Assembly (NCBI RefSeq): GCF_011751075.1
Contig: NZ_JAALLN010000009.1
Location: 1 to 64,000 of the forward strand
Reading direction: 5' to 3'
Origin: Flavobacterium poyangense
Lineage (GTDB): Bacteria; Bacteroidota; Bacteroidia; Flavobacteriales; Flavobacteriaceae
Length of the DNA stretch: 64,000 bases
The notes under the pieces are model-generated. The model was not told the DNA's origin and ran no database searches. It was given only the letters and a program-made list of their open reading frames with translations. Below, piece by piece: positions 7,942-15,686 of the stretch (positions are counted from its first letter, which is position 1; each line of letters starts with the position of its first letter). Both the position numbers and the translations under genes were made by a program.

Positions 7942-9849
7942 TTATTTTTTTGGACTTTTTGTGTTTTTTTCGGTGTCCATCATTTCCATGAGTTTCAGGC
8001 CAAGAAGTCCGCTTATAGAGCCATCAGAACCACCGTTACCGGTAATTAAAACATCCGGAATTACTTTGATGTTTCCTTTGCCAATTTCTTCGGTTACTTT
8101 GTATTTGGTGAAATTATCACCGCCCATAGCCGTAACTTGTAGCTGGTAAGATTCAGCTGTCGATTTACCAATCGCCATAATTTTTTCTGCCTCGGCTAAA
8201 CCGGTTTTAGAAATTCTTTCGGCTTCGGCACTTGCGTTCAGTTTTGTGGCTTCGGCTTGTGCTCCGGCTCTGGCTTTGGTTGCTTCTGCTTCTGCATTCG
8301 CACGCATTTTTGTCGCTTCGGCTTCGGCATTTACATTTAATTTTAAACTGGTCGCATCTCCTTCTGCTTTTTTAACCGTTGCGTCTGCAGTACGCTGTGC
8401 GATTTCAACACTTTGCGAAGCGCGTACAATTTCTTTTTGCATATCGGCAATTGCCGTTTCTTTCTCCATTCCCTGACGCTGTTCTTGCGCCATTCTTTGG
8501 GTTTGATAGGTTTTTTGTTCTTCTTCCGCCAGTTTTCTGTCCGTAAGGGTTTTCATCAATGAATCCGGTGGAACGATATCTCCAATTAAGGTATCAACCG
8601 CATTTACGTTGTACTCATCTAATACCAATTTGATATGATTTTTGGCAGATTCCTGACGCTCTTTTCTGGTAGATAAAAATGAAATTACATCACTGTCCTG
8701 AGCAGAGTTTCTAAAATAGTTACCAATAGTGGGTTCTAAAACCTGAGAAACCAGATTGTTCATGCTTCCGAATCGGGCAATTACTTTTGGAGCTTCATTA
8801 GCGGGCACGTGAATAATCTGAGCAACATCCAGATTAAATGGGAAACCATCTTTTGAACGTACGGTAATGGTCGATAAATTTTTATCTAAATCATGAGATT
8901 CACTTCTTGCGTTTGCCCAGTTTAAAACCAGATTCGTTGTCGGAACCGGTTCCAGTTTTGTCGTGTATTTATTAAGGGCATATTTTCCGGGACCAAAAGG
9001 TTCCATCCAAACACCACGCTGTCCTTTAGAAACAATATTCCCGTGTTTGAAAGTGTCTCCTGTTACGTCCTGTCCGTCTTCACCAATATAGGAAATTACA
9101 ACGCCAACATAACCAATTGGTACATCGGTCATCGGGTTTTGTTCGATCAGAATTCCCCAGGTATTGATGTAATAAGATCCGGCAAGCATTACCTGAGGTT
9201 GCAAACCACGATTTCCACCTTTGTCAAGGAAATGATCAAAATCCTGAAAGTTATTGTGTCCGTCGATAAATTTACCTGCAATTTGCCCTTGTGGAATTGG
9301 TTCGCCATCAAGGGCTGTCACAATACCGATCATGTTTTCGTAAATCTTAATCTGATCTGCAATAACAATTTCAAATAAGAAAGTATTAATACGATACGAA
9401 CCAGTAGTAATAAAAGCGGTCTGACGTCCTTTTTGTCCTCCATTGTTTAAGAAAGCGGTGGCATCCTGAAAATTGTCGCTGTCTACTTTTCGGGCCAGAA
9501 TTCGTCCGGTTGGGATTTCTTTTCCGTCTTTACTCAAAACGAGTCCGATTTTACCTTCAGGGATCAGGGTAAAACTTGTCATGTCAACGGTATATTGCCA
9601 AATCCACATTCCCCAGTACAATCCGGGAGCTAAGGTTTGTGCCTGAAAACCGGCTTCGCCTTTTGTGGCAATAATTCTGCCGTCGGGAAGTGATTTGTCG
9701 GTGCCAAACAGAACAAATTTCTTGGTTACAAGACCAATTTTATCTTCAGGAACAATCACCATTCCGAAGAAAACGCGAAGTACAAATTTGTAAAACAAGA
9801 TGGAAAGTACAATCAGTAGAATCCACCAATAAGAAGTAATTTCAGTCAT
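7942..9849 (-). CDS. SPFH/flotillin-like protein with N-terminal repeat modules
   Basis: A 635 aa membrane-anchored protein. Residues 8-32 form one hydrophobic segment. Residues 33-305 contain about four imperfect modules of roughly 60-70 aa, each with an IG(L/I/Y)V(G)-type strand. Modules two and three also share the landmarks FQ, FL, GG and a GSYxIN strand (around 127-155 and 201-229). A Band-7/SPFH domain follows (about 310-430). A long Ala/Glu-rich coiled coil with repeated AEAEATK units (about 460-570) precedes a C-terminal segment ending in Lys/Ser. Flotillin relatives scaffold membrane microdomains. The repeat-plus-SPFH layout also recalls major vault protein. It has its own promoter box and terminator, so it is likely monocistronic. 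Confidence 0.8.
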   Translation of the reverse strand: MTEITSYWWILLIVLSILFYKFVLRVFFGMVIVPEDKIGLVTKKFVLFGTDKSLPDGRIIATKGEAGFQAQTLAPGLYWGMWIWQYTVDMTSFTLIPEGKIGLVLSKDGKEIPTGRILARKVDSDNFQDATAFLNNGGQKGRQTAFITTGSYRINTFLFEIVIADQIKIYENMIGIVTALDGEPIPQGQIAGKFIDGHNNFQDFDHFLDKGGNRGLQPQVMLAGSYYINTWGILIEQNPMTDVPIGYVGVVISYIGEDGQDVTGDTFKHGNIVSKGQRGVWMEPFGPGKYALNKYTTKLEPVPTTNLVLNWANARSESHDLDKNLSTITVRSKDGFPFNLDVAQIIHVPANEAPKVIARFGSMNNLVSQVLEPTIGNYFRNSAQDSDVISFLSTRKERQESAKNHIKLVLDEYNVNAVDTLIGDIVPPDSLMKTLTDRKLAEEEQKTYQTQRMAQEQRQGMEKETAIADMQKEIVRASQSVEIAQRTADATVKKAEGDATSLKLNVNAEAEATKMRANAEAEATKARAGAQAEATKLNASAEAERISKTGLAEAEKIMAIGKSTAESYQLQVTAMGGDNFTKYKVTEEIGKGNIKVIPDVLITGNGGSDGSISGLLGLKLMEMMDTEKNTKSPKK

Positions 9850-9870
9850 AATTATTTATAGTTTAGACTA

Positions 9871-9878
9871 CAAACGTA
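9871..9878 (-). promoter_or_regulatory. Putative -7 promoter box for the SPFH gene
   Basis: TACGTTTG on the minus strand matches TAnnTTTG exactly, 22 bp before the ATG. Confidence 0.5.
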
Positions 9879-10111
9879 CTGCAAATGTTTCCTGTTAAAA
9901 TGAAATTTTTTTAAAATTAACATTTACTTATTTTTAAGTAAAAATGTTTAAAAAAGGTCGATTTTATATCGTTGGAATTGTCAATTTGTGACACGATTTT
10001 TTGCCGTGTCAACTATGATTGGTATTTTGAGTTTTAACAATTTAAAAGGGCAATTGTTTTATTTTGGATAAGGTTGGATGAGGAATGGTTTAAATGGATT
10101 TTGAAATAAAA

Positions 10112-10142
10112 AAATCCGACTTGTTTTGCACAGATCGGATTT
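10112..10142 (-). terminator. AAATCCG-type hairpin
   Basis: AAATCCGA (10112-10119) pairs with TCGGATTT (10135-10142). It lies about 270 bp past the TPM gene stop, so it may be a distal terminator for that pair or an extragenic hairpin repeat. Confidence 0.45.
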
Positions 10143-10413
10143 ACTAATTAATTCAAGTTGCAGGTTTAGAAGTGTAAAATGTATATTGTAAAATGTATAT
10201 TGTAAAATGTATATTGTAAAATGTATATTGTAAAATGTAAAATGTAAGCTTGGAAGCGTTACATATTGTTTAATCGCTGTTTCTACTTAATAATATTGTC
10301 TTTATGAGCGTTTGCCTACTATAAACAAAACTTACGGTGTTCCGCGTCTCACAACTCACATCTCACAACTCATAACTCAGAACTCATAACTCAGAACTCA
10401 CAACTTGAATTAA

Positions 10414-10905
10414 TTATTCCAGTTTTTTTATAATTTGAATCGCTCCTTCTTGTAGTCCTTTGAAATAATCTCCTTTTTTTAGTTCAGGAATTACAAAGGA
10501 AGTCAGGATGCTCTCTACTTCTTTGTCGCTAAGTTTGTTTCGTAATTTGTCTACTCCACGAATTTGTATTTGCCTTAATTGTTTGCTTATCACAAGTAGA
10601 ATAGAAGCATCTATTTTTAGATTGGCATTCAGGTATTTGTCTAGTTCTAACGAATAATCGGCCAGTTCTGTGTAAGGACCCAATGTGGGCGTGGTCACAA
10701 TAAGCATTTTATTGTTTGTTTTGGTCTCGCAGGATTTTAAGGCTTCTTGTAAGGTTTCAATCTGTTTTGGAGTCAGAATCTTTTCGAAGTCGTTTACATA
10801 ATCGTATGATTTTGCGAAAATATTTTGGGCTTCTGTTTTGGCCTGTGCAAAAGAATTGGTAGAAAAAAGAACAGTAAGCGCAAGGATGAAAACTATTTTT
10901 TTCAT
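10414..10905 (-). CDS. Secreted TPM-domain protein (copy 2 of a tandem pair)
   Basis: A 163 aa protein with a signal peptide (residues 1-20, ending SFAQA) and a single TPM domain (YgcG/Psb32-like). Landmarks are VNDFEKILTPKQIETLQEALKS at the start, the KMLIVTTPTLGPY strand and the KGDYFKGLQEGAIQIIKKLE end. TPM domains occur in exported proteins linked to membrane-protein turnover or acid phosphatase activity. It lacks the C-terminal membrane segment and Gly-rich tail of the larger YgcG proteins. It is clearly a duplicate of the gene 22 bp upstream. Confidence 0.8.
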   Translation of the reverse strand: MKKIVFILALTVLFSTNSFAQAKTEAQNIFAKSYDYVNDFEKILTPKQIETLQEALKSCETKTNNKMLIVTTPTLGPYTELADYSLELDKYLNANLKIDASILLVISKQLRQIQIRGVDKLRNKLSDKEVESILTSFVIPELKKGDYFKGLQEGAIQIIKKLE

Positions 10906-10927
10906 AATTAGGATTGTTTTTTTCGGG

Positions 10928-11413
10928 TTATTCTAATTTCTTTAATATTTGCGTTACGCCATTTTCAAGGCCTTTGTAATAGTTTCCTTTTTTTAATTCC
11001 GGAACGACAAAAAGCGCTGCGATTTCCTCTATTTCCTTGTCGGAAATTTTACTGTGTAGTTTGTTAACACCCTGAATTCGCATCTGCCTCAATTTCTCAC
11101 TCATAATAATTAAAATAGAAGCGTTTATCTTTAGGTCATTGATCAGATATTGATCTAAATCCAGCGTGTAGTCAGAAATATTGGGGTAGGGTTGTAGAGA
11201 AGAAGTGGTTACAATTATAATTTTATGAGTTGACTTTGTCTCGCCAGATTTTAATACAGTGTTTAAACCTTCTATTTGCTTTGGAGTGAGTATTTTTTCA
11301 AAGTCATTTACATAACTGTATGCTTTTGCAAAAACATTTTGATTTTTGGTCTGAGCAAATAAAATAAAAGGGAAAACTAAAGAAATTACAATAAGGAAAA
11401 CTTTTTTTTTCAT
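10928..11413 (-). CDS. Secreted TPM-domain protein (copy 1 of a tandem pair)
   Basis: A 161 aa exported TPM-domain protein with a signal peptide (hydrophobic residues 5-19, ending LFAQ). It aligns without large gaps to the next gene: FAKAYSYVNDFEKILTPKQI here against FAKSYDYVNDFEKILTPKQI there, and a near-identical C-terminal KGNYYKGLENGVTQILKKLE. The two genes are 22 bp apart and share the promoter at 11440-11447. The role is unknown; a pair of non-identical TPM proteins could form a heteromer in the periplasm. Confidence 0.8.
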   Translation of the reverse strand: MKKKVFLIVISLVFPFILFAQTKNQNVFAKAYSYVNDFEKILTPKQIEGLNTVLKSGETKSTHKIIIVTTSSLQPYPNISDYTLDLDQYLINDLKINASILIIMSEKLRQMRIQGVNKLHSKISDKEIEEIAALFVVPELKKGNYYKGLENGVTQILKKLE

Positions 11414-11439
11414 GAGGAAAAGGTTTGATTTGGGTGCGG

Positions 11440-11447
11440 CAAAATTA
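11440..11447 (-). promoter_or_regulatory. Putative -7 promoter box for the TPM gene pair
   Basis: TAATTTTG on the minus strand fits TAnnTTTG, 27 bp before the ATG of the first TPM gene. Confidence 0.45.
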
Positions 11448-11530
11448 GCATTTTATTATTGTAAATCAGTTTATCAATTGGAGTTAAAAGTTAATTTTTA
11501 ATGAATTTTTTATGGGTATTAAAAATAAAA

Positions 11531-11560
11531 AAATCCGATTTGCGTGGACAAACCGGATTT
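11531..11560 (-). terminator. AAATCCG-type hairpin terminator
   Basis: AAATCCGATTTG (11531-11542) pairs with CAAACCGGATTT (11549-11560) with one mismatch. It is flanked by A/T tracts and lies downstream of the small gene at 11657-11998. Confidence 0.55.
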
Positions 11561-11577
11561 TAGGATAAAAATAATAA

Positions 11578-11665
11578 CAAACGTCTGTAGAGACGCACAG
11601 CAAACGTTCGTAGAGACGCACAATAAATGTTTGTAGAGACGCACTGCAGTGCGTCTCTACAGCGG
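11578..11665. repeat. GTAGAGACGCAC palindromic repeat cluster
   Basis: GTAGAGACGCAC occurs three times in direct orientation, and the last copy is joined to its reverse complement (GTGCGTCTCTAC), making a near-perfect hairpin. The same element recurs at about 12090-12130 and 27282-27500. Confidence 0.75.
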
Positions 11666-11998
11666 TGTTTTTATTGCAATAGGGACACACCATGAATTGA
11701 TATTTCGGCTATTGAAATTGGGGCATTTTTCAGATTGTTTTTTAGAAACTGTGATGATTTCCTCCTTTTTTAATCCTGAATTGTAATAATAATTATTGTA
11801 ATCTTCTGCATAAATCCATGCATCACTAGAGCCATTTTGCATAACGGCAGTATTGAAAATAAATAGGTTGGATTGTTTTGGGATGTAATAATTGGGATCG
11901 ATTAGACAGCCCCAGAGATTTCCGAAGAATGTAGTAGTGAAGAGTAGGCAAAGTATAACAAACAAGAATGTTGTTACTATATATTTTCTGTATTTCAT
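11657..11998 (-). CDS. Small membrane-anchored or exported hypothetical protein
   Basis: Starting at the ATG 11996-11998 gives a 113 aa protein (MKYRKYIVTTFLFVILCLLFT). One strong hydrophobic segment covers residues 6-24, acting as a signal anchor or uncleaved signal. The rest is polar, rich in Asn and Tyr, and contains three Cys. The C-terminal codons run into the GTAGAGACGCAC repeat, so the end of the protein may have been reshaped by repeat insertion. I do not recognise the family. The longer frame beginning at 12052 crosses the lpdA terminator hairpin and is unlikely. Confidence 0.5.
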   Translation of the reverse strand: MKYRKYIVTTFLFVILCLLFTTTFFGNLWGCLIDPNYYIPKQSNLFIFNTAVMQNGSSDAWIYAEDYNNYYYNSGLKKEEIITVSKKQSEKCPNFNSRNINSWCVPIAIKTPL

Positions 11999-12030
11999 TA
12001 GATAAGATTTGGGTGTCAGGAAGGTATAAA

Positions 12031-12063
12031 AAAATCCGATTTGTGAAAACAAACCGGATTTTT
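12031..12063 (-). terminator. Hairpin terminator downstream of lpdA
   Basis: AAAATCCGATTTG (12031-12043) pairs with CAAACCGGATTTT (12051-12063) with one mismatch. It is the same core sequence as the hairpin at 11531-11560. Confidence 0.6.
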
Positions 12064-12156
12064 AAATTGAAAAATTATATAACATTTTGTCGTGGAGACG
12101 CACTGCTGTGCTTCTCTACAATGCGTTTCTACCGTACATTCGTACGGCACTATTTT

Positions 12157-13545
12157 TTACAAGTGAATTACTTCGCCGTAAGCATCAGCAACAGCTTCCA
12201 TAACAGCCTCGCTCATTGTTGGGTGAGGGTGAATTGCTTTTAGGATTTCATGACCTGTAGTTTCCAGTTTACGAGCTACAACTGCCTCAGCAATCATATC
12301 TGTAACACCTGCACCGATCATATGGCATCCTAACCATTCTCCATATTTAGCATCGAAGATTACTTTTACGAATCCGTCTGAATTACCTGCCGCTTTTGCT
12401 TTTCCTGAAGCTGAGAATGGGAATTTACCAATTTTTAATTCGTATCCTTTTTCTTTCGCTTGTTTTTCAGTTAAACCAACAGAAGCGATTTCAGGAGTTG
12501 CGTAAGTACAACCCGGAACGTTTCCGTAATCGATCGGATCTACATGTAAACCTTTAATTTTTTCTACACAGTTAATTCCTTCAGCAGAAGCAACGTGCGC
12601 TAAAGCTTGCCCTGGAGTTACGTCTCCAATTGCATAATAACCAGGGATATTTGTTTGGTTGTATGCGTTTACCAAGATTTTATCACGGTCTACTGCAATA
12701 CCAACTTCTTCTAATCCGATGTTTTCAATGTTTGTTTTGATCCCAACTGCAGAAAGTACGATGTCAGCTTCAAGGATTTCTTCTCCTTTAGCTGTTTTTA
12801 CAGTTGCTTTTACACCAGCACCAGTAGTATCTAATTTTTCTACAGAAGAATTAGTCATTACTTTGATACCTGCTTTTTTCAAAGATCTTTCAAATTGTTT
12901 TGAGATATCTTCGTCTTCTACCGGTACAACATTTGGCATAAATTCTACAATAGTAACATCAGTTCCCATTGAGTTGTAGAAATGTGCGAATTCAACACCA
13001 ATTGCTCCTGAACCTACAATAATCATAGATTTTGGTTGTGTTGGTAATGTCATTGCCTGACGGTATCCAATTACCTTTACACCATCCTGTGGTAAGTTTG
13101 GTAACTCACGAGAACGTGCTCCTGTAGCAATGATAATATGGTCTGCACTATATTCAGTAACTTTATTGTCTTTGTCTGTAACGTCCAGTTTTTTTCCTGG
13201 TTTTAGTTTTCCAAAACCTTCGATAACGTCAATTTTGTTCTTTTTCATTAAAAACTGAACTCCTTTGCTCATTCCTTCTGCAACGTTACGGCTACGTTGT
13301 ACCACTGCCGGGAAATCTTTGTCAAATTCAGTAACTTTTAATCCGTAGTCTGAAGCATGTTTCAAATAATCAAAAACCTGAGCCGATTTTAATAATGCTT
13401 TTGTTGGGATACATCCCCAGTTTAAACATACACCACCTAAGTTTTCTTTTTCAACTATCGCTACTTTAAAACCTAATTGTGAAGCTCTAATAGCTGTTAC
13501 ATATCCACCAGGACCACTTCCTAAAACAATAACGTCGTATTTCAT
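12157..13545 (-). CDS. lpdA: Dihydrolipoyl dehydrogenase
   Basis: A 462 aa flavoprotein, the E3 subunit that reoxidises dihydrolipoamide for pyruvate, 2-oxoglutarate and branched-chain keto-acid dehydrogenases and the glycine cleavage system. The FAD-binding GSGPGGY lies at residues 9-15. The redox-active disulfide is Cys40-LNWG-Cys45. The NAD-binding GSGAIGVEF is mid-protein. The C-terminal HPHPTMSE (439-446) holds the His-Glu pair used in catalysis at the partner subunit. Length and motifs are normal. No other complex subunits are adjacent; E3 is shared between complexes and often encoded alone in this phylum. Confidence 0.96.
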   Translation of the reverse strand: MKYDVIVLGSGPGGYVTAIRASQLGFKVAIVEKENLGGVCLNWGCIPTKALLKSAQVFDYLKHASDYGLKVTEFDKDFPAVVQRSRNVAEGMSKGVQFLMKKNKIDVIEGFGKLKPGKKLDVTDKDNKVTEYSADHIIIATGARSRELPNLPQDGVKVIGYRQAMTLPTQPKSMIIVGSGAIGVEFAHFYNSMGTDVTIVEFMPNVVPVEDEDISKQFERSLKKAGIKVMTNSSVEKLDTTGAGVKATVKTAKGEEILEADIVLSAVGIKTNIENIGLEEVGIAVDRDKILVNAYNQTNIPGYYAIGDVTPGQALAHVASAEGINCVEKIKGLHVDPIDYGNVPGCTYATPEIASVGLTEKQAKEKGYELKIGKFPFSASGKAKAAGNSDGFVKVIFDAKYGEWLGCHMIGAGVTDMIAEAVVARKLETTGHEILKAIHPHPTMSEAVMEAVADAYGEVIHL

Positions 13546-13894
13546 TTTTTTTGCTTTTAGTATTACTACCGAAAATGAAGTTTTTTAGATCCGAAACTCA
13601 TTTTCAATTTCTTTGTTATTTGTGCTTGCGAATTTAAGGAATTATTTTAAAAAATGTGAGAAGTAAGATGTGAAAAGTAAAATGTGAAAATGGGAGGTGT
13701 AAAAAGGTGGTTTCGCGGGATATTAAAAAGATTGGGTTGTGAGTTGTGAGATGTGAGTTGTGAGATGTGAGTTATGAGTTATGAGTTTTGCGTTGTATTA
13801 ATAGAAAAAAGTAAAATGTGAGATGGCTTTTTTTAATTTTGTATCCCACATTTTACTTTTTACATCTCACATCTCACAACTCACAACTTCATAA
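13546..13894. repeat. Intergenic foldback of TGTGAGN heptamers
   Basis: Positions about 13735-13790 contain repeated GTGAGTTGTGAGATGTGAG-type heptamers. Positions about 13845-13890 contain the reverse complement (CACATTTTAC, CATCTCACATCTCACAAC). The two arms can form a long imperfect stem. A leading stretch (13655-13690) holds related TGTGAAAAGTAAAATG units. No gene is seen. Confidence 0.65.
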
Positions 13895-14479
13895 TTAAAC
13901 CTGAATATGTCCCCAATTTTCTCCGCTGGCGATTCTTCTGATTTGCATTTCGCTTACGCCAAATTGTTTGGCAATCATTTTAAGACGTGTTTTTTGCTCG
14001 GGTCTGGCGAGTATTTTTTTGATTAACATTACCTTAGTAGTCGTCAGTTTTCTTCCATCGGCTTTGAGATTGTGCTCGATCAGATTTTTTTTGGCCTGGA
14101 TTACACGTGGACTTTTACGACTGTGCGCCATCATTTCGGTTTTTGTCGCCCAACATAAGTTGTTGATGTCGTCGTTACTCCTGTTATAATCTAAATGTAA
14201 AACATAGGTTTGCTCTTCAGATTCTTTTGGGATGAAATAATGGGCAACCAGTTTGTATAAAAACAGGTATTTATTGATAATTTTGTCGTCTTTTTTGACT
14301 TTAAATCTAAAAGTTGGATAACCGTCGCTCAGGCCTCCCTTTAAGAGACGGCCATTTTCCATTTCGTCTGTAAAGCTGATTAAGCGGCCTCTGTTCGAAA
14401 TGGCATATCTAAGTTGTAATGAGGCGTTTATTTCTATTTCTTTGAATTCTTCGTTTGGATAAAATCTTATTTGCGGCAT
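13895..14479 (-). CDS. NUMOD4/HNH-like protein with C-terminal helix-turn-helix
   Basis: A 194 aa protein from the ATG at 14477-14479. An in-frame ATG at 14491 lies only 15 bp from the -7 box, so the shorter form is preferred. Residues about 15-35 (LRYAISNRGRLISF) resemble NUMOD4. HLDYNRSNDDINNLCW in the middle follows the HNH_3 pattern H-x-D-x-N-x(2)-ND-x(3)-NL-x-W. A C-terminal MIAKQFGVSEMQIRRIASGENW is a helix-turn-helix. NUMOD/HNH proteins are typical of homing endonucleases, but with the HTH and no intron nearby this could act as a DNA-binding regulator. Confidence 0.7.
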   Translation of the reverse strand: MPQIRFYPNEEFKEIEINASLQLRYAISNRGRLISFTDEMENGRLLKGGLSDGYPTFRFKVKKDDKIINKYLFLYKLVAHYFIPKESEEQTYVLHLDYNRSNDDINNLCWATKTEMMAHSRKSPRVIQAKKNLIEHNLKADGRKLTTTKVMLIKKILARPEQKTRLKMIAKQFGVSEMQIRRIASGENWGHIQV

Positions 14480-14505
14480 TTTTTTTATCATTAAAATTTG
14501 TGTCT

Positions 14506-14513
14506 CAAATATA
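14506..14513 (-). promoter_or_regulatory. Putative -7 promoter box for the NUMOD4/HNH gene
   Basis: TATATTTG on the minus strand is an exact TAnnTTTG match, 27 bp before the chosen ATG. Confidence 0.5.
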
Positions 14514-14683
14514 AATAATAAAGAAAAATGAAGAGCTATTGTGCTGGTTGTGAGACTCAGTTTTATGATTCCTATAACGCTATTTTAACTTTTTTAAGAA
14601 TTTTTTTAGGAATTAGAACTTGCTTTGATTGTGCCGGATTTTGAATAACAACTATTTTCTAAGAAAAAAGGGTTTAGAGTGTT

Positions 14684-15448
14684 TTACTGATTGAGCCAGT
14701 TTTTAAAATTATTGATTTCTTTTTTGCTGATTAGTATAGGATCAGATTCTAAAGGAGAGGTCGTAAGTTTTAATTCGATTTTTTGATTCGAATGCTTGAT
14801 CACTTCTTTTATAGTATTTCTGCTCACGATATATTTACGGTTAACTTTAAAGAACGTAACCGAATCCAGATTGTGAATAATATCGGTAAGTGTATTGTTG
14901 TACAAATAGCTGTTTCCTGAATTTACATAAATAAAAAGATGTTTACCCGAGGCTGCAAAATAGGTAATGTCATTTTCGTTGATAGAAACAAGTTTGTAAC
15001 CGTGATTGACCAAAAAGTGACGTTGTACTTTATTGGTTTCAGGGTTTTCGATGGCAACAAGAGATTGTATGGTGGCATCGCTATTGAAAGTACTTTTTAT
15101 TTTTTTGAACTTTTCGAGTGCTTCCAATAGATCTTCTTCCTCAAAAGGTTTTAAGAGATAGTCGATTGTGAAATGTTTGAAGACCGTTATCGCATAAGAA
15201 TCATAGGCGGTAACAAAAATAACAGGGCAGGAGATTGTGGTTTTTTCGAAAATTTCAAGACTTTTTCCGTCGCCGAGATGAATGTCCATAAAGGCCAGGT
15301 CGACAGTGTTTTTGGCAAAAAAAAGAACAGCTTCTTTTACCGATTTCAGAATGGTGATTTCCGCGATCTGTAGAATATCTTGTTGCTCTAAAATAGATTT
15401 CAGATAACTCGACGCAAGATATTCATCTTCAACAATGGCAATTTTCAT
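14684..15448 (-). CDS. LytTR-family response regulator
   Basis: A 254 aa response regulator. The receiver domain occupies residues 1-120, with acidic residues E7/D8, phospho-acceptor Asp55 (LAFMDIHLGDG), Thr80 and Lys100 (YLLKPF). A LytTR DNA-binding domain follows (about 150-254; HFLVNHGYKLVSINENDITYF and FFKVNRKYIVSRNTI are standard). Such regulators are paired with LytS-type kinases such as the one at 23064-24635. That kinase is separated from this gene only by the metalloprotease-SusC-SusD operon, so the kinase is the likely partner. The gene has its own promoter box and follows the SusD terminator. Confidence 0.9.
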   Translation of the reverse strand: MKIAIVEDEYLASSYLKSILEQQDILQIAEITILKSVKEAVLFFAKNTVDLAFMDIHLGDGKSLEIFEKTTISCPVIFVTAYDSYAITVFKHFTIDYLLKPFEEEDLLEALEKFKKIKSTFNSDATIQSLVAIENPETNKVQRHFLVNHGYKLVSINENDITYFAASGKHLFIYVNSGNSYLYNNTLTDIIHNLDSVTFFKVNRKYIVSRNTIKEVIKHSNQKIELKLTTSPLESDPILISKKEINNFKNWLNQ

Positions 15449-15509
15449 CTTCTTTTTCGAATATTAGGTTAGTTATACTTCTAAGATAGAAGCGGGTATT
15501 TTGGCTCTG

Positions 15510-15517
15510 CAAATATA
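15510..15517 (-). promoter_or_regulatory. Putative -7 promoter box for the LytTR regulator
   Basis: TATATTTG on the minus strand matches TAnnTTTG exactly, 62 bp before the ATG, and lies between the SusD terminator and the regulator gene. Confidence 0.45.
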
Positions 15518-15636
15518 TTAGTTACGCTTAATAATTAATAAAATCGGATTGTTTTTTTATTGAATTTTTGTGAGATTCCGATTTGTTTTCGCATGATAAA
15601 AGTGAATCAACTGATTTATTTCTTTAATTATGGCGC

Positions 15637-15668
15637 AAAAAAAAAGTCCAGCGGTAAAGCTGGACTCT
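15637..15668 (-). terminator. Terminator after the metalloprotease-SusC-SusD operon
   Basis: AGTCCAGC (15645-15652) pairs with GCTGGACT (15659-15666) around GGTAAA. On the minus strand it is followed by a run of eight or more T. It sits 20 bp past the SusD stop and is a strong intrinsic terminator. Confidence 0.85.
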
Positions 15669-15686
15669 TTAAAAAACAAATAGGCA

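Larger units (their letters stand above)
9850..10413. repeat. Intergenic region with a 14-bp tandem repeat and heptamer repeats
   Basis: Four perfect copies of the 14-bp unit TGTAAAATGTATAT occupy 10173-10228, with a partial fifth to about 10247. Positions 10347-10406 hold CACAACTCACATCTC-like heptamers. A hairpin lies at 10112-10142. No coding region is seen. The array lacks spacers and is not CRISPR. Confidence 0.75.

Noticed and set aside
10173..10247. CRISPR-like array
   Set aside because: Units are 14 bp and directly adjacent without spacers; no cas genes are nearby.
11484..11693. 69-codon minus-strand ORF with two CxxC-like spots
   Set aside because: It crosses the GTAGAGACGCAC repeats and a terminator hairpin and overlaps the better-supported gene at 11657-11998.
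12659..12979. Plus-strand 106-codon ORF inside lpdA and many similar antisense ORFs
   Set aside because: These are shadows of well-supported minus-strand genes, with no domain, promoter or operon context of their own.
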